A stretch of 64,000 bases of DNA, taken from JAOPZW01 sp963789015 (GTDB lineage Bacteria > Actinomycetota > Thermoleophilia > Solirubrobacterales > Solirubrobacteraceae). The translations under genes and the position numbers were made by a program. Under the pieces are notes generated by a model. It had not been told where the DNA came from, searched no databases, and was given only the letters and a program-made list of their open reading frames with translations. Positions 16,805-27,085 of the stretch are shown here, piece after piece (position 1 is the stretch's first letter; the number at the start of each line of letters is the position of its first letter). The stretch is from contig CAWBIU010000001.1 in NCBI GenBank assembly GCA_963789015.1, positions 2,418,001-2,482,000 on the forward strand. The letters run 5' to 3'.

Positions 16805-18066
16805 TGATCGACGGCGACTCGGTGCGCGCGGTCGACGCGGCGCGCCGGGGCCCCGGCTCGGTCCGCCCGCTGGCGAGTGGCTACACCTTCGCCGCCCTGC
16901 CCGCGACGGTCGAGCGCCTGCTCGCCGGCGGCGACGGCGGCCTGCCCGGCGCCGCGCTCGGCGAGCTGCGTGCGCCGGTCGAGCGCGTCGTGCTCGTGCT
17001 CCTCGATGCGTTCGGCTGGCGCTTCCTCTTGCGCCACGCCGACCGTCACCCGCTGCTGCGGCGGCTGCTCGCCGACGGCACCGTGGCCAAGCTCACGACG
17101 CAGTTCCCCTCGACGACGACCGCCCACGTCACGACGCTGCACACCGGGCGGCCGGTCGGCGAGCACGGCCTCTACGAGTGGAACATGCTCGACCCGGGGC
17201 TGGGGGAGATCGTCACGCCGATGATGTTCTCGTTCTCCGGCGACCGCTCGCGCGACACGCTGCATGCGACGGGCGTCGCGCCCGCCGCCGTCTATCCCGA
17301 CGGGCCGACGCTGTACCGGCGGCTGGCCCGCGCGGGCGTCGCGAGCTTCGCCCACCAGCCGGTCTCGTTCGCGCCGTCGACGTACGACGGCGTGCTGCTC
17401 GACGGCGCGACGCTGCTGCCGTACCGGTCGCCCGAGGACGGCCTGGCCGCGATGGCCCGCACGCTGCGAACGCAACCGGGGCCTGCGTACGCGTACGTGT
17501 ACATCGACGCGCTCGACGCGACCGGCCACGAGCACGGGCCCTCGTCGGCCGCCTTCGACGCCCAGGCGCTGCGCAGCCTCGACGCGATCGCCGCCGTCGT
17601 CGACGAGCTGCCCGCCGGCACGCTGCTGCTGCTCGCCGCCGACCACGGCCAGGTCGACGTCGACCCCGCGCGCACGATGTACGTCAACGAGCTGTGGCCG
17701 GGCCTCGAGCGCCACCTCCGCCACGGCGCCTCGGGCCGCCCGCTCGCGCCCGCGGGCTCGGCGCGTGACCTCTTCCTGCACACGGTCCCGGGCGCGCGCG
17801 AGGCGGTCGTCGCCGGTCTGCGCTCGCTGCTCGGCGACCGCGTCGAGGTCCGCACCACCGAGGAGCTCGCCGCCGAGGGGCTCTTCGACCCGCATCCCGG
17901 CGACCGGCTCGCCGCCCGCGTCGGTGACGTCTGCGTCCTGCCGGGGCCGGGGGAGACGGCGTGGTGGCGCGAGCGCGGCCGCTTCGAGATGCGCTTCCGC
18001 GGCCACCACGGCGGGCTGACGCCCGACGAGGCCGAGACGTTCGTGGCCTCGCTGCTCGTCGGGTAG
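16804..18066 (+). CDS. Alkaline-phosphatase-fold hydrolase (type I phosphodiesterase/nucleotide pyrophosphatase-like)
   Basis: This 420-aa enzyme of the alkaline phosphatase superfamily shows the metal-site motifs in order: LVLLDAFGWR (Asp), STTTAHVTTLHTG (nucleophile Thr), YIDALDATGHEHG (Asp and His), LLLAADHGQVD (Asp-His) and FRGHHGGL (His). It should cleave phosphomono- or diesters, but the substrate cannot be read from sequence. No signal peptide is seen. GTG at 16804 overlaps the TAG of the oxidoreductase-SCP2 gene, so the two are one operon. It ends 42 bp before the imuB LexA box region. Confidence 0.8.
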   Translation: MIDGDSVRAVDAARRGPGSVRPLASGYTFAALPATVERLLAGGDGGLPGAALGELRAPVERVVLVLLDAFGWRFLLRHADRHPLLRRLLADGTVAKLTTQFPSTTTAHVTTLHTGRPVGEHGLYEWNMLDPGLGEIVTPMMFSFSGDRSRDTLHATGVAPAAVYPDGPTLYRRLARAGVASFAHQPVSFAPSTYDGVLLDGATLLPYRSPEDGLAAMARTLRTQPGPAYAYVYIDALDATGHEHGPSSAAFDAQALRSLDAIAAVVDELPAGTLLLLAADHGQVDVDPARTMYVNELWPGLERHLRHGASGRPLAPAGSARDLFLHTVPGAREAVVAGLRSLLGDRVEVRTTEELAAEGLFDPHPGDRLAARVGDVCVLPGPGETAWWRERGRFEMRFRGHHGGLTPDEAETFVASLLVG

Positions 18067-18095
18067 GTTCGCCTTGCCAGCGGCGGAGACGAGTG

Positions 18096-18109
18096 CGAAC
18101 ATGTGTTCG
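18096..18109. promoter_or_regulatory. LexA (SOS) box over the imuB start
   Basis: CGAAC-ATGT-GTTCG has the same form as the box at lexA. It covers the GTG start region of imuB, so bound LexA would block transcription starting just upstream. Confidence 0.88.
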
Positions 18110-19290
18110 TGTCGTCGATCGTCTGCGTCCTCTTCCCGCGCTTCGAGCTGGCCGTCGCCGCAGGCGGGCGCCAGGCGCTGATGGAAGGACCGACCGCGCT
18201 CGCGCCCGAGCCCGGGCACGAGCAGTTCGTCGGCGAGGTCTCCCAGGCCGCCGAGGCGTTCGGCATCCGCCCGGGCATGCGCCTGGGCGAGGCGCTGGCG
18301 CGCTGCCCGCGGCTGGCGCTCGTCCCGCCCGACCCGGTCGGGGTGGCCGATGCCTGGGAGCGCGTCGTCGCGCGTCTCGAGGCGACGGGGGCGGCGGTCG
18401 AGAGCGTCCGCTCCGGGATGGCCTGCTTCGACGCGCGCGGCCTGCGCCGTCTGCACGGCGGCTCGCTCGACGGCGTCGTCACCGCCGTCCGCGCGGCGCT
18501 GCGCCGCCCGGCGCGGATCGGCGCCGGACCGTCGCGCTTCTGTGCCGTGGCCGCCGCCGCTCGCGCGCGCCCGCGACGGGTGACGATCGTCTCCGGGGCC
18601 TCAGAGCTCGCCTCCGAGCCCGTCGCGCTGCTGCGCTTCCGCGAGGAGACGGCGCAGCTGCCCGAGCCGCTCGAGCGGCTGGGGATCCGCACGCTCGGCG
18701 ACCTCGTCGCGCTGCCGCGCGACGCCGTGTCCGACCGCTTCGGCCGCCCCGGCCTGCTGGCCCACGACCTCGCGCAGGGGCGCGACACGCCGCTGCGCCC
18801 GCGGCGTGCGAACGAGACGCTGGAGGAGCGCCTCCAGCTCGAGGAGTCCTCCTCGGGGGCCCAGCTCGAGCGCGCCCTGGCGCTGCTCGTCGACCGCCTG
18901 CTCGCCCGCCGCGAGCGCGACGGGCGCACGCTGCGCGTCGTGACGGTGAGCGCCGCGCTGGTCGAGGGCGGCACCTGGCGCGAGCGCGTCGTCTTCCGCG
19001 AGCCGCTGGCCGACCCGGTGCGGATGCGCCTCGTCCTCGGGCAGCGCCTGGCGCAGCTGCCCGCGCCCGCCGAGTCGCTGCGCCTGGCCGTCGAGCGCTT
19101 CGGGCCGGTGAACCCGGGTGAGTGCGCCCTGTTCGACGACGGCGCGGCCCAGCGCAGCGCCCGCCTGCGCGAGGCGATCCGCCAGGTGCGGGCGGTGGCC
19201 GGGCCCGAGGGCGCGCTGCGCGTGCTCGCCGTCGACCCGGACTCGCGCGTGCCCGAGCGCCGCGCGGTGCTCACGCCGTTCGAGCTGTGA
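18103..19290 (+). CDS. imuB: ImuB-like Y-family polymerase homologue (non-catalytic mutasome subunit)
   Basis: This is a Y-family polymerase-fold protein of the ImuB type, the adaptor that brings the error-prone polymerase DnaE2 to the beta clamp during SOS mutagenesis. The active Y-family N-terminal motif (DxDxFFASVE) is replaced by VLFPRFELAVAAG, and the second acidic motif is degenerate around RSGMACFDARGL, so it should lack polymerase activity. The little-finger region and C-terminal tail (DPDSRVPERRAVLTPF) follow, with length about 395 aa. GTG at 18103 or 18109 is the start and lies within the LexA box. It overlaps a DUF6504 gene, and dnaE2 follows 1.6 kb downstream. No imuA homologue is seen in the window. 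Confidence 0.9.
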   Translation: MFVSSIVCVLFPRFELAVAAGGRQALMEGPTALAPEPGHEQFVGEVSQAAEAFGIRPGMRLGEALARCPRLALVPPDPVGVADAWERVVARLEATGAAVESVRSGMACFDARGLRRLHGGSLDGVVTAVRAALRRPARIGAGPSRFCAVAAAARARPRRVTIVSGASELASEPVALLRFREETAQLPEPLERLGIRTLGDLVALPRDAVSDRFGRPGLLAHDLAQGRDTPLRPRRANETLEERLQLEESSSGAQLERALALLVDRLLARRERDGRTLRVVTVSAALVEGGTWRERVVFREPLADPVRMRLVLGQRLAQLPAPAESLRLAVERFGPVNPGECALFDDGAAQRSARLREAIRQVRAVAGPEGALRVLAVDPDSRVPERRAVLTPFEL

Positions 19291-19532
19291 GCCCGGGGGC
19301 CCGCCGCCTGGCCGTCCCGCGGCCCGCCACCGTCCTGGCCGGGCCGGGCGGCCGCCCGCTGTCCGTCGACCGCCACGAGGTCGTGGCCGTGCGCGAGTCG
19401 TGGCTGATCGAGGACCGCTGGTGGACCGAGCGCCCGCTGCGCCGGCGCTACTGGGAGGTCGTCACGGTGGACGGCCGCGACCTCGTCGTCTTCCGCGAGC
19501 TCGAGGAGGGACGCTGGTACCGCCATCGCTGA
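19287..19532 (+). CDS. DUF6504-like small protein in the imuB-dnaE2 cassette
   Basis: This 81-aa protein starts at a GTG overlapping the imuB stop (GTGA). The body reads VAVRESWLIEDRWWTERP, then RRRYWEVVTVDGRDLVVFRE, with Trp-rich strands typical of the DUF6504 family that I recall beside actinobacterial polymerase-Y/dnaE2 genes. No catalytic motif is visible. Translational coupling to imuB means it should be made with the mutasome, so an accessory role there is likely but unproven. Confidence 0.7.
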   Translation: MSPGARRLAVPRPATVLAGPGGRPLSVDRHEVVAVRESWLIEDRWWTERPLRRRYWEVVTVDGRDLVVFRELEEGRWYRHR

Positions 19533-19596
19533 TCCGCCGCAGTTCCGGTGCAGTCGCACGGTTGTCCCGTGACCTGTCCGACGCGACGGTGCCGGG

Positions 19597-20889
19597 ATGC
19601 GCGGCAGCCGAGGACAGGGAACGGTCGAGTACCTCGCGCTCGTGCTGCTCGTCGCCGTGCTCGGCGGCGCCGCCGCGACGGCTGCGTCGGCCGACGGACG
19701 CGACATCGCGCGCGCCGTCCCGCGCGAGGTCATCCGCGCGCTGTGCCTCGTCGGGGGAGGCGACTGCGACCGCGATCGCCAGGCCTGTCCCGTCAGCTCG
19801 ACGACCACGCGCGCGGGCGCGACGCTGCGGATCGCCATCCTGCGCCTCGGGCGCCATCACGTGCTGATCGAGGAGCTGAGGTCCGACGGCCGGGTGGCCC
19901 TGACGCTGCTCGAGGAGCGCGAGGGCGGCGCCGAGGTCGCCGCGGGCGTGAAGGCGGCGCTGCGCCTGGGCGCCACCGAGCTCGCGGTCGGCGGGTCGGT
20001 GCGGGCCGCCGCGCTCATCCGCTCCGGCCGCGGCCGCACGTGGATCGTCCCCGCGGGCGCGCACGCCGACGCGCTGCGCTCGCGCCTGCGCGCGCATTTC
20101 GCGGCGGCGCCCGCGCGCGAGCTGACGCCGGACTTCGTGGCCGAGCGCGTGCTGCCGTCGCTGCCCGCGCCGGCGGAGACCTTCGGGGCCACCGGGCTGG
20201 AGGTCGGCGCCGACGGGAGGCTCTCCCGCGGCCGGGCGAGCCTGGCCGCCGGTCTCACCGCCGAGGACACGGCGGGCACGCGGACCGATCGCGCGACCGG
20301 CGCGCGGACGTTCGTCATCCGGCGGCGCAACGAGCTCGTCGGCTCTGCCGAGGCCGTGGGCGCATCCGCGTCCGGGTCGGGCGACCGCGAGACGGAGTAC
20401 GCGCTGACCGTCGATCGCGACGGCCGGCCGGTCGACCTCGCGGTGACGGAGACCGGCCGCCTCGGCGTCTCGATGGACCTGCCGCCGCGGCTGCAGCCCG
20501 CCGTCGGGCTGCTCGGCCTCCCGACGGAGGGGCGGCACGCGTGGGTCAGCGAGACGCACCTGGACCTCGACGACCCCGAGAGCCTCGTCGTGGCCGGCCG
20601 CGTGATCGCCGCCCTGCGCGACCCGTCGCCGCGCTTCGGCGACGTGGTCGCGGTGTCGGCCGCGCTCGAGCGCCGCCTGGCCGAGCGCGGCGTCGTCGAC
20701 GCGCGCGCCTACCGGGTGAGCGGTGAGGAGTACGGCGGCGAGGTCGACGCGCGCGCGGGGCCGGTCGGGATCGGGGCCGACATCGGCGCGGGGACGGAGA
20801 CGGCCCACCTCGTGGCCGCCGCGACGCGTGGCATCGACGGCGAGTGGCGGACGCGCGAGGACTGCCTGGAAGCGGCGCGGTCGCGGTGA
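19597..20889 (+). CDS. TadE/Flp-pilin-like exported protein between imuB and dnaE2
   Basis: This 430-aa protein begins RGQGTVEYLALVLLVAVL, a class III prepilin-like leader: Gly before a hydrophobic helix with Glu near +4/+5, as in Flp/TadE pseudopilins. A single N-terminal helix (about residues 11-31) is followed by a large soluble domain with no family I recognise (motifs CLVGGGDCDRDRQACPVSST and RSGRGRTWIVPAGAH; a C-terminal repeat-poor region). It probably sits at the outer membrane face. It has no LexA box, lies 64 bp after the DUF6504 gene and ends 37 bp before the dnaE2 start. Its place inside the mutasome locus is odd. Confidence 0.65.
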   Translation: MRGSRGQGTVEYLALVLLVAVLGGAAATAASADGRDIARAVPREVIRALCLVGGGDCDRDRQACPVSSTTTRAGATLRIAILRLGRHHVLIEELRSDGRVALTLLEEREGGAEVAAGVKAALRLGATELAVGGSVRAAALIRSGRGRTWIVPAGAHADALRSRLRAHFAAAPARELTPDFVAERVLPSLPAPAETFGATGLEVGADGRLSRGRASLAAGLTAEDTAGTRTDRATGARTFVIRRRNELVGSAEAVGASASGSGDRETEYALTVDRDGRPVDLAVTETGRLGVSMDLPPRLQPAVGLLGLPTEGRHAWVSETHLDLDDPESLVVAGRVIAALRDPSPRFGDVVAVSAALERRLAERGVVDARAYRVSGEEYGGEVDARAGPVGIGADIGAGTETAHLVAAATRGIDGEWRTREDCLEAARSR

Positions 20890-20913
20890 CACGCGGTCCA
20901 TCCGGCGCTCTTG

Positions 20914-20926
20914 CGAACATACGTTC

Positions 20927-20927
<1 letters not shown>
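20914..20927. promoter_or_regulatory. LexA (SOS) box at the dnaE2 start
   Basis: CGAAC-ATAC-GTTCG has its last base overlapping the GTG start of dnaE2 at 20927. Its form and placement match the imuB box, so dnaE2 has its own SOS promoter and does not depend on imuB read-through. Confidence 0.9.
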
Positions 20928-24514
<3,587 letters not shown>

Positions 24515-24590
24515 TCCCCGGCGGGCCCGCCCGGGGAAGGCGTCGAGCCCGAGGGCGTTTCGGGCAGCCCACGTGTATGTTGCTGCCGTC

Positions 24591-25076
24591 ATGACCGCCG
24601 CCGCCTTCATCATCGGCTTCCTTGCCCTCGGACTGATCGTCGTCTTCGCGGCGTTCAGCGGCGGGCGGCGGGGCGACCTCGACCCGTCGAGCGGGCCGGG
24701 GCGCGGGGGCCGACGCGCGATCGCCGCCGTCGCCCTCGGGATCATCGTCCTGACCGGGATCGCCGTCCCCGCGGTGATCCTGCTGAGCAGCGACGACGCG
24801 CGCAGCGCGCCCGGCGGCGTGGAGCTCACGGCGGCCGAGGAGAGCGGGCGGCAGGTGTTCGCCGAGCGCTGTGCGACGTGCCACACGCTGAGCGCCGCCA
24901 ACGCGGTCGGCAAGGTCGGGCCGAACCTCGACACGCTGCACCCGCCCAAGGAGCTGACGCTGAACGCGATCGAGCAGGGTCGCGCGCGGGGGCAGGGTCA
25001 GATGCCCGCCGGCCTCGTCGACGGCGAGGACGCGGAGGACGTCGCCGAGTTCATCCAGGCGGTCGCCGGGCGCTGA
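24591..25076 (+). CDS. Membrane-anchored c-type cytochrome
   Basis: This 161-aa protein has two N-terminal membrane segments (residues 3-23 and 43-65) and a cytochrome c class I domain. Haem attachment is CATCH at residues 94-98, and the distal Met is in GQMPAGLV at about residue 138. It should shuttle electrons at the outer face of the membrane, for example to a terminal oxidase, but no respiratory genes adjoin it. The ATG at 24591 follows TATGTT (24576-24581) by 9 nt, so the transcript is close to leaderless. The upstream GTG at 24573 would overlap this -10 element. Confidence 0.85.
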   Translation: MTAAAFIIGFLALGLIVVFAAFSGGRRGDLDPSSGPGRGGRRAIAAVALGIIVLTGIAVPAVILLSSDDARSAPGGVELTAAEESGRQVFAERCATCHTLSAANAVGKVGPNLDTLHPPKELTLNAIEQGRARGQGQMPAGLVDGEDAEDVAEFIQAVAGR

Positions 25077-25207
25077 TACGGCGGCGCCGGGGCGGCCAAC
25101 GCGGCCGCGCTTGGGGCGATTCCTGCCGTCTCCGGGGGCTTCTCTGCGGTTCCGTCTTGGGCGGCGACTACCGTGCCGGACGTGCCGGTTTCCATAAGGA
25201 CGCCCTT

Positions 25208-25236
25208 TTGCAGGGATCTGGGGTGGTCGGTACCAT
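25208..25236 (+). promoter_or_regulatory. Promoter ahead of the c-di-AMP riboswitch
   Basis: TTGCAG (25208-25213), a 17-nt spacer and TACCAT (25231-25236) predict a start near 25243, at the 5' edge of the riboswitch aptamer. The rest of 25077-25200 holds no gene that I can support. Confidence 0.5.
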
Positions 25237-25242
25237 GCCCGC

Positions 25243-25380
25243 CGTCAGTTCCGCTGAGTTCCCATCCGCGGCTCGTTGCCGAGGGTCGGGAAGCGGGGGA
25301 CCCGTCGTTGGGGCGAATCGCCGGTTTCGGCGTAGCGCGATCTCTTTCAGCGCGAGCCCGTCAGCTAACCCCGTAAGCAA
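25243..25380 (+). ncRNA. Cyclic-di-AMP riboswitch (ydaO/yuaA class)
   Basis: The conserved blocks of the ydaO-yuaA aptamer occur in order: GCGGGGGACCC (25293-25303), GGGGCGAATC (25310-25319), a variable stem (GCCGGTTTCGGC region), then GAGCCCGTCAGCTAACCCC ending GTAAGC (25354-25378). Upstream CCGCTGAG can pair as the closing stem with the 3' GTAAGC side. The class senses c-di-AMP and usually turns off genes for wall hydrolases or K+/osmolyte transport. The downstream ORF begins 20 nt after the aptamer and carries its ribosome site in between, so control may be by transcription stop or site masking; no obvious terminator hairpin was seen. Confidence 0.92.
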
Positions 25381-25400
25381 GAGAAAGAGGACACAGAGGG

Positions 25401-26330
25401 ATGCCAGGGAGCGAAGCCCGCGCGTGGTGGGCCGACGTAGAGCACGTACGTGAGACGATCGAGCGCCGGCGCGCGGATGCAGCGCGCGGCGACACGTCCG
25501 GCGACCACCAGCCGTCCGCGCGCTTCGCCCGCGCCCCTGTCGATGCCGACCTGGAGCAGTTGACGCCCGCGCGGCGCTTCGAGCGCTCGGGCCACACCGG
25601 ACACGCCCCCGTCGACCCGGACCGCGCCCGCGCGCGGGGCCGGCGCTCCGAGGTCCGCGACCACTGGGCCGGCGCCGAGCGCCGCGACCCCGATCGGGCC
25701 GACCGCCGCGACCCGGAGCGCGTCGACCGCCGCGTCGCGCGCCATCACGATCCCACGCGGGTCGAGCGCCGCGACCCCAGCCGCGCCGACCGCCGCGCGG
25801 GGCACGGCGAGCACCACGAGCTTTTCCGCGCCGCCGACCGGCGCGACGGCTCGCGCGGCGAGCGCCGCGACGCCGGCCACACCGAGCGCCGCGGCGCCGA
25901 GCGCCGCACCGGCGAGCGCTCCGAGCCGCGCCGTCAGCCGCGACGCTCCGGCTCCGCAGGGCGTGCGTCCGCTCCGCCGCGCGCGAGCGCCGAGCGCACG
26001 CCGACCCCGGAGCGGCGCCCGTCCGCGGACGCCGCCGCGTCGCCGCCGCTGGCGCCGCCCGCGCGCCGCACGGTCCAGATCACCGGTCGCCCGCTGAACG
26101 CCCCGCGGCTCGTCGAGGTCGAGCGCCGGCGCCCCGCGCGCCGTCCCGTCGAGCGCGTCGGGCCGCGCCCGGACCGTGTCGCGCTGTGGGCTGTGCTGCT
26201 CGGGTTCTTCCTCATCCTGGTCGCCGCCAGCTCCTCCAGGGGCGCGACCGCGGCGCCCTCCGCGCCGACCGTGACCCCGGTCGTCGCGCCGGCCGCCCCC
26301 GCGGCGTCGACGGCGCCGCCGTCCCGCTGA
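25401..26330 (+). CDS. Arginine-rich single-pass membrane protein under a c-di-AMP riboswitch
   Basis: This 309-aa protein starts at the ATG at 25401 after a purine-rich ribosome site (AGAGGACACAGAGGG). The N-terminus (ARAWWADVEHVRETIERRRAD) predicts a helix. Residues 60-190 are dominated by imperfect 7-8-residue Arg/Asp repeats (RRDPDRAD, RRDPERVD, RRDPSRAD), giving a very basic yet highly charged cytoplasmic region. One transmembrane helix (VALWAVLLGFFLILVAAS, about residues 260-280) is followed by an Ala/Pro/Thr-rich outer tail of about 28 residues. No known family is recognised. The c-di-AMP riboswitch ties it to wall or osmotic homeostasis. Nucleic-acid or membrane-lipid binding by the basic repeats is only a guess. 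Confidence 0.8.
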   Translation: MPGSEARAWWADVEHVRETIERRRADAARGDTSGDHQPSARFARAPVDADLEQLTPARRFERSGHTGHAPVDPDRARARGRRSEVRDHWAGAERRDPDRADRRDPERVDRRVARHHDPTRVERRDPSRADRRAGHGEHHELFRAADRRDGSRGERRDAGHTERRGAERRTGERSEPRRQPRRSGSAGRASAPPRASAERTPTPERRPSADAAASPPLAPPARRTVQITGRPLNAPRLVEVERRRPARRPVERVGPRPDRVALWAVLLGFFLILVAASSSRGATAAPSAPTVTPVVAPAAPAASTAPPSR

Positions 26331-26602
26331 CGCGCGACCCCGGCGCACCGCGCCGGCTGACGCCGTCGAGGCGCCTGAGGCGGCTGAGGCGGCTGAGGCG
26401 CCCCGAGACGTTGTGGGCGCCGTCCCACCCACGCCTCCCGCCGACCCCGTCCCGCCCGCGCCCGCCCAGACGCGGTCCCCCCGACCGCGGAGCGAGCGCC
26501 GCCCGCCCAGACTGCGGCGCGCCGCGTGCCGCGGCGCCCGCGGTCGGGCCGCCCCGCGCGCAGACCGCAGTCAGGGCCCATATCCATTGCTAATGTATAT
26601 AT

Positions 26603-27085
26603 ATGCCCAATACGACTCTGCCCGGGCACGACGCCACGCTGAGCCGCGCCGACGCCATCGACGAGGTCGCGCACACGCTGATCCCTCGCGCGGCGCAGGC
26701 GATGCGCCTGCTCCAGCGCCGCGCACGCAACACCATGTCGCGCTCGGAGGCCGGGCTGCTCGTCGCGCTGCTCGACGGCCCGCGCCGCATCACCGAGCTC
26801 GCGGAGGCCGAGGGGCACGCCCAGCCGACCACCACGCTGCTGGTCAAGCGCCTCGAGGAGCGCGGGCACGTCGCCCGCGAGCGCGACCCCGGCGACGGCC
26901 GCGCCGTGCTCGTCTCGCTCACCCCGCAGGGCGCGACCGCCCTCGACGAGTTCCGCGCCCGCTACCGCGCCGTCATGCGCGACCAGCTCGGCGCGATGTC
27001 CGACGAGCAGATCGCGGCGCTGCTCGCCGCCGCCGAGGCGCTCGACACCCTGAACCACACGCTTCGCGGGGACGACCTCCGATGA
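26603..27085 (+). CDS. MarR family transcriptional regulator
   Basis: This 160-aa winged-HTH protein of the MarR type reads SRSEAGLLVALLDGPRRITE, LAEAEGHAQPTTTLLVKRLE and ERGHVARERDPGDGRAVLVS, the last being the wing with its DxR signature. TAATGT at 26591-26596 lies 6 nt before the ATG, giving a leaderless start, and the overlapping CATT-GCT-AATG dyad is a plausible self-operator. Its stop overlaps the MFS-Usp gene (ATGA), the usual layout of MarR repressors with an exporter. The inducing ligand is unknown. Confidence 0.88.
   Translation: MPNTTLPGHDATLSRADAIDEVAHTLIPRAAQAMRLLQRRARNTMSRSEAGLLVALLDGPRRITELAEAEGHAQPTTTLLVKRLEERGHVARERDPGDGRAVLVSLTPQGATALDEFRARYRAVMRDQLGAMSDEQIAALLAAAEALDTLNHTLRGDDLR

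Noticed and set aside
16804..18103. An imuA gene immediately before imuB
   Set aside because: The upstream frame is an alkaline-phosphatase-fold enzyme with five metal-site motifs and no RecA-like features.
16801..18456. 551-codon minus-strand frame opposite the phosphatase-fold gene and imuB
   Set aside because: The plus strand holds alkaline-phosphatase-fold and ImuB motifs; the antisense reading has none.
26331..26602. A gene in the 272-bp gap before marR
   Set aside because: The gap is low-complexity with short GGCTGAGGC repeats and no start with a convincing product; only the promoter and dyad next to marR are supported.
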